Shown: in pieces, positions 61,664 through 64,000 of the stretch
How the letters are laid out: the number at the start of each line of letters is the position of its first letter
How positions within the stretch are numbered: position 1 is the first letter of the stretch
Assembly (NCBI RefSeq): GCF_002954665.1
Contig: NZ_MSCM01000002.1
Span: 840,767 to 904,766 of the forward strand
Length of the DNA: 64,000 nt
Direction: 5' to 3'
Source of the DNA: Polaribacter glomeratus
GTDB lineage: Bacteria; Bacteroidota; Bacteroidia; Flavobacteriales; Flavobacteriaceae
Position numbers and translations under genes: made by a program
The notes under the pieces: model-generated
What the model saw: only the letters and a program-made list of their open reading frames with translations
Database searches by the model: none
Told to the model about the DNA's origin: nothing

Positions 61664-61746
61664 TAGCGTCTTCTTCTGTATTTGTTGTAAAAATAAACAA
61701 TAACCAATCCTATTGCTAAAACTAGAAATAAATAATCTCCTCCCAT
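61663..61746 (-). CDS. 27-residue single-helix membrane peptide
   Basis: Small gene found by hand: MGGDYLFLVLAIGLVIVYFY followed by NKYRRRR, i.e. one helix with a strongly basic end that would stay in the cytoplasm. The TAA shares a base with the queD ATG. It lies 17 nt after the GH3 gene stop. Function unknown; similar micro-proteins are easily missed. Confidence 0.6.
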   Translation of the reverse strand: MGGDYLFLVLAIGLVIVYFYNKYRRRR

Positions 61747-61763
61747 TTTGTAACTTTATGTTG

Positions 61764-63260
61764 TTAATCTATTATGAAATCCTGTAAAACATCAGCAATT
61801 TTTCTATTGTCGGACAATTGCGGAATCTTATTTTGTCCTCCAAATTTACCAATAGATTTCATATATTCATGAAAACCACCTTTTTTAACTTTTCTAATGA
61901 TTAAAGGTCGTAAAACTTTACCTGTAATTAAGTCTAAATAATAAATGTTTTGTGCTTGCATAGAAGCATCAATTTTGGATGCAAATTCTTCTAAGTTGTC
62001 TGGCTCATTTTCAAATTCTATAAACCATTCGTGATACGGCAAACCCTTTGCTGGATCAACTTGCGGCGCAACTGTAAACTCGCTAATATTTATCTTTGTA
62101 TTAGAAATTGAATCGTTTAGCGCTTTTTCAACTTCTTTACCAATAACGTGCTCGCCAAAGGCGGATATAAAATGTTTAATTCTACCCGTAACTTTAATTC
62201 TATAAGGTTTTGTTGATGTAAATTCTACTGTATCCCCAATATTATATCCCCAAAGGCCGGCAGTTGTATTTAAAATGATCACGTAATTCACTCCAATTTT
62301 TACATCTTTTAAAGAAATTCTTGTAGGATTCTCGTCAAAAAATTCTGTAGACGGAATAAATTCATAGAAAATTCCCGAGTCTAATTGCAACAACATTCCT
62401 TTTTCTGTTTGACTATCTTGATAGGCAATAAATCCTTCGGATGCAGGATACAGTTCTATATAATCTATTTTTTTACCTATCAAGCTCTCAAATTTATTCT
62501 TATAAGGTTCAAAATTTACACCTCCATAAATAAAGAAGTTAAAATTCGGAAATAATTCTGAAACTGATTTTCCTGTTTTTTCAATTAATTTTTCAAAATA
62601 CATTTGTACCCAAGACGGAATGCCGCTAATTACAGACATATCCTCATTAATGGTTTCTTCTACAATTGCATTTACTTTGGTGTCCCAATCTTCAATACAA
62701 TTGGTCTCCCAACTTGGCAATCTATTTTTGAGTAAATATTTAGGAACATAATGTGCTACAATACCACTTAATCGGCCTAATTTAACGCCATTTTTATCAC
62801 TTAAAACAGGGCTTCCTTGTAAAAAAATCATTTTACCATCAACAAAACTTGCATCTTTTTTTTCTAGGATATAAAACAATAAAGCATTTCTTGCCGCTTT
62901 AATGTGAGTTGGCATCGATTCTTTTGTAATAGGAATGTATTTAGCGCCCGATGTTGTCCCCGATGTTTTGGCAAAATAGAGCGGCTTTCCTGTCCAAAGA
63001 ACATCAGATTCACCAGCTACAATTCTGTCAACATAAGATCGTAAACCTTCGTAGTCAGAAACTTTTACACGTTTTTTAAAATCATCGTAAGTAACAATAT
63101 TTTTAAAATCGTGATCTTTACCAAAAGCAGTATTTTTAGCTTTGCTAATTAGATTTTTAAACACTTTATCTTGTGTTTTATGCGGATTGTTTGCCCACTT
63201 AAAAACTCTTTTTGTTGCAATTTTAGCAAACGGAATTGCAAATACAGACTTTATGCTCAT
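61764..63260 (-). CDS. GH3 auxin-responsive promoter family protein
   Basis: 498 residues from ATG 63260; a longer frame reaching 63311 would overlap the upstream peptidase gene. ANL-type adenylating fold: KTSGTTSGAKYIP (ATP loop), YPASEGFIAYQD, GLWGYNIGDTVEF. Plant members join amino acids to acyl hormones. Bacteroidota members are common but have no known substrate. Two nt separate it from the peptidase gene, so they form an operon. Confidence 0.9.
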   Translation of the reverse strand: MSIKSVFAIPFAKIATKRVFKWANNPHKTQDKVFKNLISKAKNTAFGKDHDFKNIVTYDDFKKRVKVSDYEGLRSYVDRIVAGESDVLWTGKPLYFAKTSGTTSGAKYIPITKESMPTHIKAARNALLFYILEKKDASFVDGKMIFLQGSPVLSDKNGVKLGRLSGIVAHYVPKYLLKNRLPSWETNCIEDWDTKVNAIVEETINEDMSVISGIPSWVQMYFEKLIEKTGKSVSELFPNFNFFIYGGVNFEPYKNKFESLIGKKIDYIELYPASEGFIAYQDSQTEKGMLLQLDSGIFYEFIPSTEFFDENPTRISLKDVKIGVNYVIILNTTAGLWGYNIGDTVEFTSTKPYRIKVTGRIKHFISAFGEHVIGKEVEKALNDSISNTKINISEFTVAPQVDPAKGLPYHEWFIEFENEPDNLEEFASKIDASMQAQNIYYLDLITGKVLRPLIIRKVKKGGFHEYMKSIGKFGGQNKIPQLSDNRKIADVLQDFIID

Positions 63261-63262
63261 AG

Positions 63263-64000
63263 TTAAAAATCGATCAAATTTGTAGGATTGATGGCGTAAC
63301 CACCACTCCAAAGTTCAAAATGTAAATGTGGCCCAGTTGAAAGTTCACCGGTAGAACCAACGCTGGCAATTACTTCTCCAGATTTTACAAGATTGCCCTG
63401 CTCTTTTAGAAGATTACCATTGTGTTTGTAAACAGAAATATAATCGTAGGCATGTTTTAAAATAATTACATAACCCGTTTCAGTTGTCCAGCCAGAAAAA
63501 ATAACAGTTCCGTCTGCAATTGCCTTAACAGCTGTATTTGTTTTAGCAACAATATCTAACGCTAAATGATTTTTTTTAAGATTAAAACCTTGCGAAATTG
63601 TACCTGTTAAAGGCGCAAAAAATACAATTTTTACGTTTGTTAACGCATTATTCTGAATAGGAAAACGATCTTCTACATCTATTTTTTCTCTAAAAATAGA
63701 ATCTTCTTTAGAAGCATTTAACAAACTATCCTGAATTTTAATACTTTCTGATAATTGCAAAGAATCTAGTACTTCTGCTCTTATTTCTCCTGTTAAAATT
63801 GGTTGTAAAGCTTTTGTAAAATCTTGTAAAATGGTTAGTCTTTTCTTTAAAGAATCTGTCTGAATTGCTAATTTAGTAGCTTTTATTTTTAATTCTGTAG
63901 ATGAGTAACCAGGAATATATTGTTTTATGGGTGTAAAAGTGATAAAAAAAGTGGTAACAAAAATTAATAAAAAAGAAAGTACACCGCCTAAAACAAAAAC
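63263..64000 (-). CDS. M23-family metallopeptidase (5' end beyond the window)
   Basis: The frame is open to the right edge, so at least 245 residues; a TTG at 63760 is not the start. The visible N-terminal part is a membrane helix (VLGGVLSFLLIFVTTFF) followed by a coiled region; the C-terminal LytM domain has zinc-site HLALDIV and HLHFE. Predicted to cut peptidoglycan cross-links or to regulate such an enzyme in the periplasm. Confidence 0.9.
   Translation of the reverse strand, partial: VFVLGGVLSFLLIFVTTFFITFTPIKQYIPGYSSTELKIKATKLAIQTDSLKKRLTILQDFTKALQPILTGEIRAEVLDSLQLSESIKIQDSLLNASKEDSIFREKIDVEDRFPIQNNALTNVKIVFFAPLTGTISQGFNLKKNHLALDIVAKTNTAVKAIADGTVIFSGWTTETGYVIILKHAYDYISVYKHNGNLLKEQGNLVKSGEVIASVGSTGELSTGPHLHFELWSGGYAINPTNLIDF

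Noticed and set aside
63261..63311. Longer GH3 N-terminus overlapping the peptidase gene
   Set aside because: The extra residues read antisense-free but through the peptidase coding end; ATG 63260 gives the family's usual start, 2 nt after the upstream stop.
63760..63762. TTG as start of a 165-residue M23 protein
   Set aside because: The frame stays open for 80 more codons to the window edge and encodes a membrane helix and coiled region typical of the family.

Overview
The window looks like a piece of a marine-type Flavobacteriaceae chromosome (Bacteroidota; Polaribacter/Tenacibaculum-like, inferred from gene content and not tested). It is AT-rich. Ribosome binding sites are mostly absent, and promoters follow the Bacteroidota pattern (TTG, about 18-20 nt, TAnnTTTG). 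Family-specific genes include DUF3109, LruC lipoproteins, divergent TonB proteins, a GH3-like protein and an RteC-like regulator.

Layout. 1-2.5 kb: a two-component system (kinase cut by the window edge, NarL-type regulator, receiver-only protein). 2.6-4.3 kb: a tandem array of five paralogous 40-residue single-helix membrane proteins on the minus strand. Four have their own promoter, most have a terminator, one carries an in-frame stop, and one promoter-terminator unit has no family ORF. 4.3-20 kb: housekeeping genes (two TonB proteins, MarC, deoC, an acetyltransferase, a ParE-type toxin-antitoxin pair, an aldo-keto reductase, pgk, holB, ribE, pdxA, the DUF177-rpmF-fabH-accB-accC block, an Lrp regulator). 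20-26 kb: phosphorelay parts (two HPt proteins, a LytTR regulator, two receivers) around ugd and a UDP-xylose synthase gene.

26-43.8 kb is a Wzx/Wzy-type exopolysaccharide locus, all on the plus strand: a receiver-fused phosphoglycosyl transferase, a half-size TolC-like protein, a Wzc-like protein with a degenerate ATPase, a flippase, a polymerase/ligase, a phosphoribosyltransferase-HAD fusion, six glycosyltransferases, an acyltransferase and two near-duplicate hexapeptide acetyltransferases. It runs into a GMC sugar-dehydrogenase module with a predicted Fe-S site and two YncE-like propellers (43.8-48.3 kb), then two paralogous LruC lipoproteins (48.4-52.3 kb) and a HAD phosphatase.

53.3-60.8 kb is a 7.3-kb integrated element in the 3' end of tRNA-Leu(UAA), bounded by a perfect 66-bp direct repeat. 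It carries a tyrosine recombinase, a class II Fic protein, an RteC-like protein, an HTH/excisionase-like protein, a probable phage-type replication initiator, several unknown genes and decayed genes. Paired ACCGTACA repeats with 11-bp spacing lie near both ends. tRNA-Leu and tRNA-Gly follow, then queD, a 27-residue membrane peptide, a GH3-family gene and a truncated M23 peptidase on the minus strand.

No database search was possible. Family names rest on motifs and overall sequence pattern. Eight short genes or gene remnants (the five array copies, a 57-residue zinc-ribbon protein, a 27-residue membrane peptide and a 22-residue glycosyltransferase remnant) were found by hand translation.
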